From the NCBI RefSeq assembly GCF_002278075.1, contig NZ_CP022992.1, positions 310,001 through 374,000 on the forward strand: a stretch of DNA of 64,000 nucleotides. Direction: 5' to 3'. Origin of the DNA: Paraburkholderia aromaticivorans. GTDB lineage: Bacteria > Pseudomonadota > Gammaproteobacteria > Burkholderiales > Burkholderiaceae. A program made the translations under genes and the position numbers. Of the stretch, positions 8,727 to 17,934 are shown piece by piece (positions within the stretch are counted from its first letter, which is position 1; every line of letters begins with the position of its first letter). The notes beneath the pieces are model-generated. The model saw only the letters and a list, made by a program, of their open reading frames with translations, was not told the DNA's origin and did no database searches.

Positions 8727-9491
8727 ATGAAAGCCCTCATTTTTGATGTCGATGGCACGCTTGCCGATACCGAGACCGCCCACCGGGAGGCCTTCAATGC
8801 CGCCTTCGCGGAGGTGGGCCTCGACTGGTTCTGGGACGAGGCCCTGTACACCCGCCTGCTCAAGGTGGCGGGCGGCAAGGAGCGCCTCATGCACTACTGG
8901 CGCATGGTCGACCTGGAAGAAGCGAGCGGCAGCAAGGTGAAAGAAGTCATTGACGCGGTGCATGCGGTAAAGACCCGCCACTACACCGAGCGGGTCGGCG
9001 GCGGCGGGCTGCCGCTACGGCCGGGCATCGCCCGTCTGATAGACGAGGCGGCCGAGGCCGGGATTCCGGTTGCGATTGCCACGACCACGACGCCGGCCAA
9101 TCTCGACGCGCTGCTGCAGGCGCCGTTTGGCAAGAGCTGGCGCAAGCGCTTTGCCGCGATTTGTGACGCCGGTACCACGCAGGTGAAAAAGCCCGCTCCC
9201 GACGTCTACCTCGCGGTGCTGCAGCAACTCGGCCTGAAGGCGGACGACTGCATCGCTTTCGAGGATTCCGCAAACGGTCTGCGCGCCGCGCAGACCGCCG
9301 GCATCTCCACCATCGTCACGCCGACCGCGTACACCGCGCTGGACGACTTTGACGGCGCGCTTGTCGTGCTGCCTCACCTGGGCGACCCGGAGCAGCCGAT
9401 GCAGCAGCACGTTCCCGGCGCGGACCACCGCTGGGTCGACCTGGCCGCATTACGCCGCTGGCATCGGGGCCAGCTTTTCGAGGCGGCCTGA
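8727..9491 (+). CDS. cbbY: HAD-family phosphatase CbbY
   Basis: A 254-residue haloacid dehalogenase-superfamily hydrolase with motif [13 protein letters not shown] (residues 4-15), an Asp nucleophile pair, a motif III Lys in [12 protein letters not shown] (about 153) and motif [15 protein letters not shown] (about 175). CbbY in phototrophs and Calvin-cycle bacteria dephosphorylates xylulose-1,5-bisphosphate, a misfire inhibitor of RuBisCO. A good GGAG ribosome site precedes the ATG. The gene looks intact although its neighbours cbbX and cbbT are broken. It is the only cbbY in the window. Confidence 0.85.
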   Translation: MKALIFDVDGTLADTETAHREAFNAAFAEVGLDWFWDEALYTRLLKVAGGKERLMHYWRMVDLEEASGSKVKEVIDAVHAVKTRHYTERVGGGGLPLRPGIARLIDEAAEAGIPVAIATTTTPANLDALLQAPFGKSWRKRFAAICDAGTTQVKKPAPDVYLAVLQQLGLKADDCIAFEDSANGLRAAQTAGISTIVTPTAYTALDDFDGALVVLPHLGDPEQPMQQHVPGADHRWVDLAALRRWHRGQLFEAA

Positions 9492-9492
9492 C

Positions 9493-10281
9493 TTGTGCGC
9501 GAACCTGGCCCGCATGGCGGCCGTGATCAACAGCATGGCCCTGCATCGTGGGTCAATTCCCTATGACGACACCTTCATGACGTTTTCCGACTATTCGCGC
9601 GACGCTATCCGTACGAGTGCTTTCGAGCAGCAACGCGTGATACATGTCCTCGCCCATGATTCGATCGGGCTCGGCGAGGACGGTCTTACGCATCGGCCGG
9701 TCGAACACCCGGCCAGCCTCCGCCTGATCCCGAACAACCATGTATGGCGTCCCTGCGACAGCGTCGAAACCGCGGTTGCCTACCTGGCGGCGCTACAGCG
9801 CGGGAGCGGGCCGAGTTGCCTGGTGCTGTCCCGTCAGCCGCAGGCTCCATTCGGACGGGATAGCGAACGGATAGAGGCGATCAAGCGCGGGGGGTACGTG
9901 CTGCATGACGTACCGGCGCCCGACGTGGTGCTGATTGCCACGGGTTCCGAGGTCGAGATCGCGATGTGCGCGGCCGGCCAGCTGGCCGAAAGCGGCATTG
10001 GCGCGCGCGTGGTGTCGATGCCCTGCGTCGAGGTCTTCCGCGCGCAGGATGCGGCCTATCGCGAAGCGGTGCTGCCGGCGGCCGTACCGCGCGTCAGCGT
10101 GGAAGCCGGCGTGACGTGGTTCTGGAAGGCCGTGGTGGGCGAACGCGGCGCAACGGTAGGCATCGACACCTTCGGCGAATCGGCACCAGCCGATGCGCGG
10201 GGCCGGCACTTCGGCCTGACACCGGCCAAGGTGGCAGAAGCAGCGCGTTCGCTGCTGGAGCGTGATTATGAACACGCGTAG
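9493..10281 (+). pseudogene. cbbT: C-terminal fragment of transketolase CbbT
   Basis: About 262 codons matching the C-terminal 40 percent of the full-length transketolase at 54309-56351. MAAVINSMALHRGSIP aligns with [16 protein letters not shown], then [42 protein letters not shown] and FGESAP are all conserved. The thiamine-diphosphate-binding N-terminal domain and half of the middle domain are missing, so it cannot be an active transketolase alone. The frame stays open and well conserved; TTG 9493 or ATG 9514 could start a truncated protein. The junction sits just two bases after the cbbY stop, consistent with a clean deletion of cbbE-F-P and the front of cbbT. Confidence 0.85.
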
Positions 10282-10996
10282 CGAAACGGTGCTGTTCGAC
10301 CTGGACGGCACCCTGGTCGACACCGCGCCAGACATCGTGATGGCCGCGAACCACATGTTGGACGAGTTCGGCGCAGCTGCGCTGCCGTTCGAGACGGTCA
10401 GCGGTTTCATCGGCAAGGGCGTACCCAATCTCGTGCGGCGCACGCTGGAGGCGGCCGGGCTGAATCACAGGGTCGATGCGGAATCCGCCGAAGCCATATT
10501 TCATCGCCACTATTCCGAAGGCAACGGCCACTTCTCCCAGGTGTATCCGGGCGTGGAAAAAGGGTTGTCCGAACTGGCGCGGCAGGGTTACCGGCTTGCC
10601 TGCGTGACCAACAAGCCCGTGGCGCCGGCGGCACGGTTGCTCGCGCTTACGGGGCTGGCCGGCTATTTCGAGGTGCTGGTCGGCGGCGACTCGCTCGCAC
10701 AGATGAAGCCGGACCCCGAGCCCCTGCGGCATGCTTGCCGGCTGCTCGAGGTCGAAGTGGAGCAGAGCGTCATGGTCGGCGATTCGCCGATCGATGTGGC
10801 GGCGGCTCGCGCGGCCGGCATTCCAGTCTACGTCGTACGCTACGGCTACGCCGGCCCGGACGGGGCTGAGGCGCTGACCTGCGACGGCCTGATCGATTCC
10901 TGCGCGGTTTTGCCGACGTTGCTGGCGTCTGCGACGCAGCGGCGCAGACACCGCGAGACAATATCTATTAACCATACGGAGGCACGGATTTCATGA
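10268..10996 (+). CDS. cbbZ: Phosphoglycolate phosphatase CbbZ
   Basis: A 242-residue HAD-superfamily phosphatase: motif [16 protein letters not shown] (about residues 8-22), motif II near VTNKPV (about 118), motif III Lys in [11 protein letters not shown] and motif [18 protein letters not shown] (about 170). This is the Gph/CbbZ pattern; the enzyme removes 2-phosphoglycolate made by the RuBisCO oxygenase reaction. ATG 10268 is preferred over GTG 10262 because GGAG (10257-10260) lies seven bases before it. The start overlaps the end of the cbbT fragment and the stop overlaps cbbG, keeping the T-Z-G order of Cupriavidus operons. Confidence 0.87.
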   Translation: MNTRSETVLFDLDGTLVDTAPDIVMAANHMLDEFGAAALPFETVSGFIGKGVPNLVRRTLEAAGLNHRVDAESAEAIFHRHYSEGNGHFSQVYPGVEKGLSELARQGYRLACVTNKPVAPAARLLALTGLAGYFEVLVGGDSLAQMKPDPEPLRHACRLLEVEVEQSVMVGDSPIDVAAARAAGIPVYVVRYGYAGPDGAEALTCDGLIDSCAVLPTLLASATQRRRHRETISINHTEARIS

Positions 10997-12003
10997 CCAT
11001 CAGGGTTGCAATCAACGGCTACGGCCGCATCGGCCGCAACACGCTGCGGGCCCACTACGAGGGCGGCAAGAAGCACGACATCGAGATCGTCGCGATCAAC
11101 GACCTCGGCGATGCCAAGACAAATGCGCATCTGACGCAGTACGACACCGCGCATGGCCGGTTCCCGGGCGAAGTGTCGGTCGACGGCGAGCATCTCGTCG
11201 TGAACGGCGACAAGATCCGCGTGCTTGCGAACCGCAATCCGGCGGAATTGCCGTGGGGCGAGTTGGGCGTCGACGTGGTGATGGAGTGCACCGGCTTCTT
11301 CACGACGAAGGAAAAGGCGAGCGCGCACCTGAAGGGCGGCGCGAAGAAGGTCATCATCTCGGCGCCGGGCGGCAAGGACGTCGACGCGACGATCGTCTAC
11401 GGCGTGAACCACCACACGCTGAAAGCGCAGCACACGGTGATTTCGAATGCGTCGTGCACGACGAACTGCCTCGCGCCGCTCGTCAAGCCGCTGAACGACA
11501 AGATCGGCGTCGAAAACGGGCTGATGACGACGATCCACGCGTACACGAACGACCAGGTGCTGACCGACGTGTATCACGAGGACCTGCGCCGCGCGCGCTC
11601 GGCGACGCACAGCCAGATCCCGACCAAGACCGGCGCGGCTTCGGCCGTCGGCCTCGTGCTGCCGGAACTGAACGGCAAGCTCGACGGTTACGCGATCCGC
11701 GTCCCGACGATCAACGTGTCGGTCGTCGACCTGTCGTTCATCGCGAAGCGCGACACGACGGTCGAGGAAGTCAACGCGATCATGAAGGAAGCATCGGAAG
11801 GGGCGCTGAAGGGCATCCTCGGCTACAGCTCGGCGCCGCTCGTGTCGATCGACTTCAACCACAACCCGGCGTCGTCGACGTTCGACGCGACGCTGACGAA
11901 GGTGTCGGGCCGCCTCGTGAAGGTGTCGAGCTGGTACGACAACGAGTGGGGCTTCTCGAACCGCATGCTCGACACGGCCGTCGCGCTCGCGAACGCTCGC
12001 TAA
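10993..12003 (+). CDS. cbbG: Glyceraldehyde-3-phosphate dehydrogenase, type I
   Basis: A 336-residue GAPDH. The N-terminal NAD-binding motif is [10 protein letters not shown] (about residues 7-16), the catalytic cysteine is Cys155 in [12 protein letters not shown], and the end is [14 protein letters not shown]. In the Calvin cycle it reduces 1,3-bisphosphoglycerate. Its position after cbbZ fits cbbG, but its codon use is markedly more GC-biased and regular than that of cbbZ or the cbbT fragment, so it may have a different history (for example a housekeeping gap copy recombined into place). The Shine-Dalgarno sequence GGAGG (10979-10983) precedes the ATG. No pgk follows. Confidence 0.92.
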   Translation: MTIRVAINGYGRIGRNTLRAHYEGGKKHDIEIVAINDLGDAKTNAHLTQYDTAHGRFPGEVSVDGEHLVVNGDKIRVLANRNPAELPWGELGVDVVMECTGFFTTKEKASAHLKGGAKKVIISAPGGKDVDATIVYGVNHHTLKAQHTVISNASCTTNCLAPLVKPLNDKIGVENGLMTTIHAYTNDQVLTDVYHEDLRRARSATHSQIPTKTGAASAVGLVLPELNGKLDGYAIRVPTINVSVVDLSFIAKRDTTVEEVNAIMKEASEGALKGILGYSSAPLVSIDFNHNPASSTFDATLTKVSGRLVKVSSWYDNEWGFSNRMLDTAVALANAR

Positions 12004-12136
12004 AAAGCTTTACCCTCTGTGCGACGCGTGTCGCCGTCCGCCGGACGTAAATCGGCAATGCAGTGGATGGCAAAGCTCTTCTCTGCCCGCGCCGAAGCCG
12101 CGCCGGACGCGATACCGCTGCTTCCGTACTCCGGAA

Positions 12137-13351
12137 TTATTGCTGGTCATCATCGGCAAGCTTGCGTATATCTAAATCGATGTCGATCATCTTCTTTCGA
12201 TCGGGCGTTTTCCCACTCGCGATCAACCGTCTTAGTGGTGCGACCGCTTTGGGCTGGTTGATGCAGGTGGCCCCGACCAGCCGGTCGCGCAAGAGATGGA
12301 AGACGATAAAAGCGTTGTTACCGGCGTTGCCACGAACCAGTTCTTCGTCTCCTTGAGGAATCCCAAGAACCTGGATGCGCTGATCGTACTGGTCTGACCA
12401 ATAGTAAGGAATTTCATCGTACGGTGCGGCTGTCGGATCCAGTAAACAGCGTGCCACTGCCATAGCCTGATTTTGGGCGTTCGTCCATGTCTCAATGCGC
12501 TCGAAATGCCCACTCACCGGGTTTCGCTGGCGTGTGACGTCGCCAACGGCATACACCTGGGGACACGTAGTGCGGCCATAGCGATCGACAAAAATTCCAT
12601 CGTCACATGCAATCTCGGCCGAACGTGCCAACCCGTCATTGGCGCTGACGCCTATACCAACGACAACAAAATCGGCAGGCACGGTGGTGCCATCATTGAG
12701 AAGCACGCCTTGCAGTGAACAACCTATAACCTGCTTGCCGAGCCACAATTCGACACCATTCTGTGCATGCTGTGCGGCAACGAACGAAGCGAGTACGTCG
12801 CCGGCGCAGCGGTTCATGAGACGAGGCAATGCTTCCACGACACTGACTGACACCCCCATCCTGCTGGCAGTGGATGCAAGTTCCAGTCCAATTATGCCGC
12901 CTCCAATAACGACCATGCGTGCACCGGCAACAAGTCGCGCCCTGATGCCACGGGCGTCGCCGAGCGTGCGCAAGGTGAAAGACGGGAGTTCCACATTGGC
13001 GAGCGCGGCAAGGGGCCGCGGTTTCGCACCGGTCGCCAGGACCAGTGCAGAGTACGGGAGACTTCGGCCGTCGGCGAGGTGCACCCGTCGTTGCCTCCCG
13101 TCGATCGAGATAGCTGCGACGCCGTGCAGCCATTCGACGTTGGTTGCGCGGCTTGTATCGAGCCGAACCGCATCCCCTCCTTCGGACATGAACGTTTTTG
13201 ATAGGGGGGGCCGATCGTATGCGAGTTCAGGCTCGTCGCTTACCGCGATGATTGAACCGTTAAATCCCCCTGCGCGTAACGCGCAAGCAAAGGAGACCGC
13301 GGCAACACCGCCGCCGATTATAGCTACGGTTTCAAGGTTCACTGCAGGCAT
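12137..13351 (-). CDS. FAD-dependent ferredoxin reductase of a ring-hydroxylating oxygenase system
   Basis: A 404-residue pyridine-nucleotide-disulfide-type reductase: FAD-binding VAIIGGGVAAVSFACALR (about residues 8-25), YDRPPLSK (about 47), VLATGAKPR, NAD-binding MVVIGGGIIGLELASTASRM (about 150) and the C-terminal FAD motif VYAVGDV. This is the BphA4/HcaD/AndAa group that passes electrons from NADH to a Rieske ferredoxin. The start at MPAVNLETV was chosen because the longer frame adds residues with no family resemblance. It is the only such reductase in the window and could serve both Rieske ferredoxins (18957 and 29762). It is convergent with cbbG and probably marks the left edge of the aromatic block. 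Confidence 0.85.
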   Translation of the reverse strand: MPAVNLETVAIIGGGVAAVSFACALRAGGFNGSIIAVSDEPELAYDRPPLSKTFMSEGGDAVRLDTSRATNVEWLHGVAAISIDGRQRRVHLADGRSLPYSALVLATGAKPRPLAALANVELPSFTLRTLGDARGIRARLVAGARMVVIGGGIIGLELASTASRMGVSVSVVEALPRLMNRCAGDVLASFVAAQHAQNGVELWLGKQVIGCSLQGVLLNDGTTVPADFVVVGIGVSANDGLARSAEIACDDGIFVDRYGRTTCPQVYAVGDVTRQRNPVSGHFERIETWTNAQNQAMAVARCLLDPTAAPYDEIPYYWSDQYDQRIQVLGIPQGDEELVRGNAGNNAFIVFHLLRDRLVGATCINQPKAVAPLRRLIASGKTPDRKKMIDIDLDIRKLADDDQQ

Positions 13352-13601
13352 GAGCGTGAGCCCCTGTAGCAGGATTGCGGAGTGCATCGGTTTACGCCGG
13401 TCGCGACGCTGTCACCGAGGTAAGCATACGCAACGACGCTACTGTTGAGAAGAGAAGTGGGGTAAAGCTTAATGTCAGATGCTGGATGAAGTTTCGTTAT
13501 ATTCATGTTTGTCCGCTAACGATAAAATTGCCGTGTACGCAACGTTCCCCGACCATGATTGGACTTAAAAAATCGCGCTGCCGCGCAAACTCCTGCTAGA
13601 T

Positions 13602-14327
13602 CTAGCGATCCAGCAAATGGTTTAGCTTTGTCACGCTGACTGCCCTGCCGATGTGGTGTTCCAGCGCCTCGGAGGCGCTTCCCACGTCGCGAGCAAGGGC
13701 CGCCTCATATATCGCGCGGTGCTCATCGTGAACCGAGGTCGGCGGGGGACCATAAACCGCAGACAGACGGCGATACCGCTCAGCCTGTTGGTAGAGAATG
13801 CTGCGCATATGTTTAAGCCAGCGCGACGGGCAAGCGGCTAGTAGCGCTTCGTGGAATTGCCTGTTGCGATCTTCCCAATCATTGAACGCGATTGCCGGGT
13901 TCTTGACGAGTCGCTCTTCCGCAAGTGTCAGCTTGTGAAACGCGCTTACCAGATTAGCCTCCCAGTCATCGTCACCGAGTGCGATGCTTTGCTTCAGGGC
14001 TTCTATTTCCAGGAGAGATCGGGTGCGTGTCAGGTCTTTAAGGTCTTCCATGGACACCGGAGCGACGCGAAACCCTTTCTGCTCCTGCGCCACGACCAGC
14101 GAATCGGAAAGGAGCAACGCCATCGCCTCCCGAAGCGTTCCAGCCCCTACCTGGTACTGCGATTTGAGATGTTCAACGCGCAGCTTTGAGCCTGGGGGAA
14201 GCAACCCGTCCAAGATATCGCGGCGCAGTCGCCGATAGGCGAGTTCAATACGAGTACGTGGTTCGGGCTCCGCGCCATTAACGTCGGAGCCGCCACCGAC
14301 AATATCAAGGGAAAAGGCTTCTGACAC
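13602..14327 (-). CDS. GntR-family (FCD) transcriptional regulator
   Basis: A 241-residue GntR/FadR-type regulator. Residues about 25-90 form the winged helix-turn-helix (AYRRLRRDILDGLLPPGSKL, then GAGTLREAMALLLSDSLV), and the rest is an all-helical FCD ligand domain with the metal-site pattern NRQFHEALL and DEHRAIYEA. It is divergent from dmpD across a 140-base gap. Control of the meta-pathway and oxygenase genes by an aromatic-acid ligand is the likely role; the ligand is unknown. About 200 bases upstream of the reductase gene (13388-13601) show no further gene. Confidence 0.85.
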   Translation of the reverse strand: MSEAFSLDIVGGGSDVNGAEPEPRTRIELAYRRLRRDILDGLLPPGSKLRVEHLKSQYQVGAGTLREAMALLLSDSLVVAQEQKGFRVAPVSMEDLKDLTRTRSLLEIEALKQSIALGDDDWEANLVSAFHKLTLAEERLVKNPAIAFNDWEDRNRQFHEALLAACPSRWLKHMRSILYQQAERYRRLSAVYGPPPTSVHDEHRAIYEAALARDVGSASEALEHHIGRAVSVTKLNHLLDR

Positions 14328-14337
14328 ATGTACCCCA

Positions 14338-14420
14338 TCGTGTAAATATTCTCACCAAGTATATCGCCAAAATTGTCGAGATTCCTCGGTACAACCACCT
14401 ATAGCAGAATATCGAGATTT
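14338..14420 (+). promoter_or_regulatory. Divergent control region with candidate GntR operators
   Basis: AT-rich gap between the GntR gene and dmpD. It holds GTGTAAATATT (14340-14350), an imperfect dyad TTGT-CGAG-ATTC-CTCG-GT-ACAA (14373-14394) and a second CGAGATT (14413-14419). CGAGATT directly followed by GTGTAAATAT recurs at 29624-29640 upstream of the third oxygenase operon, which suggests one regulator for both. Confidence 0.4.
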
Positions 14421-14467
14421 GGCTAATCTATCGAAACTATGATTCTTCCAAGAAAAACGGAACGCAA

Positions 14468-15319
14468 ATGGACATTCAAGCAAATCCTGAAGTCGCCGAT
14501 TCCGTGGTCGCTGCCGGCATACGGACGAACGTGCACGACAGGGGGCGGGGCTTCCCGGTTGTACTAGTCCATGGTTCGGGTCCCGGGGTAAGTGCATGGG
14601 CCAACTGGCGCACAGTTATTCCCGGACTTGCTTCCAGTCGGCGCGTTATCGCTCCCGATATGCTTGGGTTCGGCTTTACAGATCGGCCCGACGGTGCCAC
14701 TTATACGATGGACGCCTGGTTGAAGCATCTAACCGGGTTGCTGGACGCCCTTGACCTAGCTCAGGTTGATCTTGTGGGTAATTCATTCGGTGGGGCGCTG
14801 TCGCTCGCATTCTCCATTAGATATCCGGAACGGGTGCGGCGTCTTGTGTTGATGGGTTCGGCGGGCGTCGAATTCGCGCTGACCCCAGCGCTGGACGCGG
14901 TCTGGGGTTATGAACCGTCCTTCGAAAACATGCGTCGCGTAATGGACCATTTCGCATATGACCGCAACCTGGTGACAGACGAGCTGGCGAAATTGCGTTA
15001 CGAAGCGAGCATCTTGCCGGGTTTCCAGGAGTCGTTTTCCGCGATGTTTCCTGCGCCTCGCCAGCGCTGGGTAACTTCTCTGGCCAGCCGCGAGGACGAC
15101 ATTCGCGCGCTCCCACATGAAACACTGCTAGTCCATGGGCGTGACGACAAGGTGATTCCGTTGTCCAATTCTCTGACGTTGGCCCAATGGATTGAGCGCT
15201 CGCAGTTGCATGTGTTCGGCCGATGCGGACACTGGACACAAATAGAGCACGCACAGCGATTTGTCCAGTTGGTCGGGAATTTTCTTGCTGAAGCCGACGT
15301 GCAAACAGCTGGCCGCTGA
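14468..15319 (+). CDS. dmpD: 2-hydroxymuconic semialdehyde hydrolase (alpha/beta hydrolase)
   Basis: A 283-residue alpha/beta hydrolase of the meta-cleavage hydrolase group (DmpD/XylF/TodF). The oxyanion segment is VHGSGPGVSAWANWR (about residues 34-48), the nucleophile is Ser106 in GNSFGG, the acid is in HGRDD (Asp226 or Asp227) and the base is His255 in GRCGHW. The enzyme hydrolyses the C-C bond of ring-fission products that cannot be oxidised, such as those from methylcatechols. It is the first gene rightwards from the GntR regulator and is separated from the following oxygenase by a possible terminator. Confidence 0.85.
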   Translation: MDIQANPEVADSVVAAGIRTNVHDRGRGFPVVLVHGSGPGVSAWANWRTVIPGLASSRRVIAPDMLGFGFTDRPDGATYTMDAWLKHLTGLLDALDLAQVDLVGNSFGGALSLAFSIRYPERVRRLVLMGSAGVEFALTPALDAVWGYEPSFENMRRVMDHFAYDRNLVTDELAKLRYEASILPGFQESFSAMFPAPRQRWVTSLASREDDIRALPHETLLVHGRDDKVIPLSNSLTLAQWIERSQLHVFGRCGHWTQIEHAQRFVQLVGNFLAEADVQTAGR

Positions 15320-15365
15320 GGCGATTGCCGACGAGGCAAAACCGGTGAGCGTCACTTTGCAGTTG

Positions 15366-15396
15366 GCCTACCGGTCGGCCGGTCGTAGAGTTTTTT
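15366..15396 (+). terminator. Possible rho-independent terminator after dmpD
   Basis: ACCGG (15370-15374), loop TCGG, CCGGT (15379-15383), followed seven bases later by six T (15391-15396). The stem is short, so this is a weak candidate; it lies between dmpD and the next oxygenase gene. Confidence 0.35.
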
Positions 15397-15460
15397 CGTC
15401 CAGAGCGGGATGAATCAATTGCAAAATGAAAGCAGCAGGACGATCTCGGAGCGATAGATC

Positions 15461-16660
15461 ATGAGTGCGAATGAAAGCAGTCGGGCGATCTCCAAGGATT
15501 TGATGTGGCCGAATCACATAAACAAGATTCCGAAGGAGATTTTCGGGGATCCCGCAATCTTCGACATGGAGCTTGACCGGATCTTCTACGGTCCAGAGTG
15601 GCACATGGTGGGCCACCTGGCGGAGTTGCCGGAGAGGGGCGATTTCAAGACATTCGACCTAGGTCGGCGTCCGATTCTGATCGCGCGAGGTGAGGATGGC
15701 CGGGTACGAACGTTTTACAACGCGTGTACGCATCGCGGGACGCAGGTGGAGACCTCGGTCTGCGGCAATCGGAAGAGTTTCGAGTGTCCCTACCATCAGT
15801 GGAGTTTCGATACAGATGGCGCGCTCGTTGGCTGTCCGGGAGCAAAGGAGTTCACCCCGGGCTTCGACAAGGCGAACTACGGTCTCCGGGAACTGCGTAT
15901 GGAGGAGTTTCGCGGATTGATTTTCGTCACCTCTTCTAGCGATACTCAGCCATTGCAGGAGTGGCTAGGGGAGATCGCTGCTCCGCTTACGGACATCCTG
16001 GGCGGGGACGAGAAACTCAGACTCTTGGGCTACCACAAGGTGATTTACGCATCGAACTGGAAGGCATACAACGACAACGACGGCTATCACGCACCTTTGT
16101 TACACAGTGCCTTCCGGGTGCTGAACTGGCAGGGAGGAAAGGGCCGCCAGATTGCGACGCAGAACGGGCATAACGCGATCGAGGCGGAACTGTCGGTGCC
16201 GAAGGGCAACAGTTTTTTGAGTGATCCCTCGCTGATTGAGTTCAAGGGGGAGGACCCCAAGCAAGGCTCACGGGTGGTGCAACTTTTCCCCCTGGCCGTG
16301 GCAACCAAGCATCTGGACACGATTAATCTGCGGTTTGCGATCCCGCGGAGCGTGGACTCGACAGAGGTTCATTACGCCTACTTCGGCTTGGAATCAGATT
16401 CGCAGGAGATGCTTCACCATCGAGTACGGCAGAGTTCGAATCTGCTGGGCCCGTGCGGCATGATCTCGATGGAGGATGCTTCTATCTTTCAGCGTGTTCA
16501 TCTGGGGACCTTCACGCCGGGGAATGTGGAGTTCCAGAAAGGTGTGAAGCGCACTGACGAGTTTTGGTTCGATTTTAAACAGAACGACGAGGCCAGCTTT
16601 CTGCTGAAATGGGAGCACTACCGAAAGGTCATGGACTTCGAAAGGAGGCAGGAAGCATGA
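15461..16660 (+). CDS. Ring-hydroxylating oxygenase alpha subunit (system A)
   Basis: A 399-residue Rieske non-haem iron oxygenase large subunit. Rieske [2Fe-2S] ligands are Cys89-x-His91 (CTHRG) and Cys109-x2-His112 (CPYHQW); the catalytic iron site shows DGYHAPLLH with His210 and His215, and a later ISMEDAS motif offers the carboxylate. Such enzymes dihydroxylate aromatic rings, with electrons from a ferredoxin. Its length and loose resemblance suggest the AndAc/salicylate-type group, but the substrate cannot be read from sequence. Its start is not preceded by a ferredoxin gene of its own. The beta subunit follows with a four-base overlap. Confidence 0.85.
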   Translation: MSANESSRAISKDLMWPNHINKIPKEIFGDPAIFDMELDRIFYGPEWHMVGHLAELPERGDFKTFDLGRRPILIARGEDGRVRTFYNACTHRGTQVETSVCGNRKSFECPYHQWSFDTDGALVGCPGAKEFTPGFDKANYGLRELRMEEFRGLIFVTSSSDTQPLQEWLGEIAAPLTDILGGDEKLRLLGYHKVIYASNWKAYNDNDGYHAPLLHSAFRVLNWQGGKGRQIATQNGHNAIEAELSVPKGNSFLSDPSLIEFKGEDPKQGSRVVQLFPLAVATKHLDTINLRFAIPRSVDSTEVHYAYFGLESDSQEMLHHRVRQSSNLLGPCGMISMEDASIFQRVHLGTFTPGNVEFQKGVKRTDEFWFDFKQNDEASFLLKWEHYRKVMDFERRQEA

Positions 16661-17151
16661 GCGTAGCATTGGATCGTTTTGAGGTACTGGAGCGGATTGA
16701 TTCGTTGCAGCAGGCCTACGTGCAGGCGTTGGACTCGGCGAAGATGGAGGATTGGCTCAATTGCTTCTCGCAACAGCAGGCCTCGTATGTTTGCATCTCT
16801 GACGAAAACGAGAAGCGAGGCCTCCCAATCGCGTTGATGCTGGACGACTGTCGCGAGCGTATCAAAGACCGGGTCTCATTTGTGACCAAGATATGGGCGG
16901 GGACTTTTGAGCCGTACCGTACGACCCACTTCGTGCAGCGGCTGGGGGTGGAGAAGATCGCCACGGACACTTATCGTCAAGTTAGCAACTTCTCCATCAT
17001 GATTTCCCCAGAGATGGGCTCGAGCTATGTGCTGGCCACTGGGCGTTACCACGACCTTGTGGCCGTGGAGCACGGCAAAGCTGTGTTCCGGGAAAAGCGT
17101 GCCATCTACGACACCAGAATTCTGCCGCGGTATGTCGTCTACCCCTTCTGA
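16657..17151 (+). CDS. Ring-hydroxylating oxygenase beta subunit (system A)
   Basis: A 164-residue small subunit of a Rieske oxygenase (SnoaL-like cone fold): LQQAYVQALDSAKMEDWLNCF near the start, DRVSFVTKIWAG and the terminal VFREKRAIYDTRILPRYVVYPF are typical. The ATG overlaps the alpha-subunit stop by four bases and is preceded by AAAGGAGG, so this start is secure. It is structural and forms the alpha3beta3 oxygenase with the upstream gene. It resembles the beta subunit of system B, suggesting an old duplication. Confidence 0.85.
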   Translation: MSVALDRFEVLERIDSLQQAYVQALDSAKMEDWLNCFSQQQASYVCISDENEKRGLPIALMLDDCRERIKDRVSFVTKIWAGTFEPYRTTHFVQRLGVEKIATDTYRQVSNFSIMISPEMGSSYVLATGRYHDLVAVEHGKAVFREKRAIYDTRILPRYVVYPF

Positions 17152-17449
17152 CATTGGATCTGCACCTTTGACTTGAGTGGCCCGCGCCTCCAATCAACGA
17201 GACGCGGCAATGTGGGGAAAGCTGCCCGTGGCTAATCGCGAGAATGAACATCAGGAAGTAACTCGGATTGCCCAGCACGATCGATTCGAGGGCAAATCGA
17301 TTTTGCGATTGGAAGTTGCTGCGCAACCGGTGCGGCTGCTGTATGACAGCGTCGACACAACGGGGCGCGATGGTACGACGCCGATCGCTTCCCCTCCGCT
17401 GCCGTGCCAGCCATCTTGCCGAGCAAATTCTTTTTGAGGGAGCGGCAGT
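17152..17449 (+). other. Gap with no recognisable gene
   Basis: Nearly 300 bases between the system A beta subunit and the ferredoxin. Small open frames occur on both strands but none shows a family motif or a convincing ribosome site. AGGGAGCGGC just before 17450 is the ribosome site of the ferredoxin. Confidence 0.5.
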
Positions 17450-17821
17450 ATGACCTGCAAACAAGCGGGGTTCACGCAAGGTGATGCCGACCCACGCGGG
17501 TCGACAACAGAGTCTTATACGATTCGTTTTTCGGAAACGGGCGAGATATATCGCTGCGGTTCAGCAGAGACGCTTTTGCAGGGCATGGCACGGCTTGGCC
17601 GGAGGGGTATCCCGGCGGGTTGTCTGAACGGAGGATGCGGAGTGTGCAAGGTCGAAGTGAGTCGCGGCTGCGTGCGTAAAACCGGAGCTATGAGTCGCGC
17701 GCACGTCTCTGCGCAAGAAGAGAAGCAAGGGGTCGTACTGGCTTGCCGCGTGGCGCCGCGTAGCGATGTTGAGCTTCGGGTAGTCGGCAAGATGAGGAAG
17801 GCTGTTGTCCGCGATCCGTGA
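17450..17821 (+). CDS. dmpQ: Plant-type [2Fe-2S] ferredoxin, catechol 2,3-dioxygenase reactivating type
   Basis: A 123-residue chloroplast-type ferredoxin. Cluster ligands are in AGCLNGGCGVCKVEV (about residues 60-74) with the fourth Cys in VLACRV (about 102). The order ferredoxin then catechol 2,3-dioxygenase is that of dmpQB/xylTE, where the ferredoxin re-reduces the oxidised active-site iron of the dioxygenase. It has about 25 extra residues at the N-terminus compared with DmpQ. It is not a Rieske protein, so it is less likely to feed the oxygenases. No terminator was seen before the next gene. Confidence 0.8.
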   Translation: MTCKQAGFTQGDADPRGSTTESYTIRFSETGEIYRCGSAETLLQGMARLGRRGIPAGCLNGGCGVCKVEVSRGCVRKTGAMSRAHVSAQEEKQGVVLACRVAPRSDVELRVVGKMRKAVVRDP

Positions 17822-17934
17822 GCGTCACGGGTACCTGACCGCAACTGAACGGTCGCCTGTTGGTGCTGAGCAGAACGGGTCCGTAACAAGTCCATCAGAC
17901 AGATGAATGTCCGTAAACTATCAAGGAGACTGGG

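Noticed and set aside
17177..17437. An 86-codon frame between the system A beta subunit and the ferredoxin
   Set aside because: No ribosome site, no motif, biased composition; treated as intergenic.
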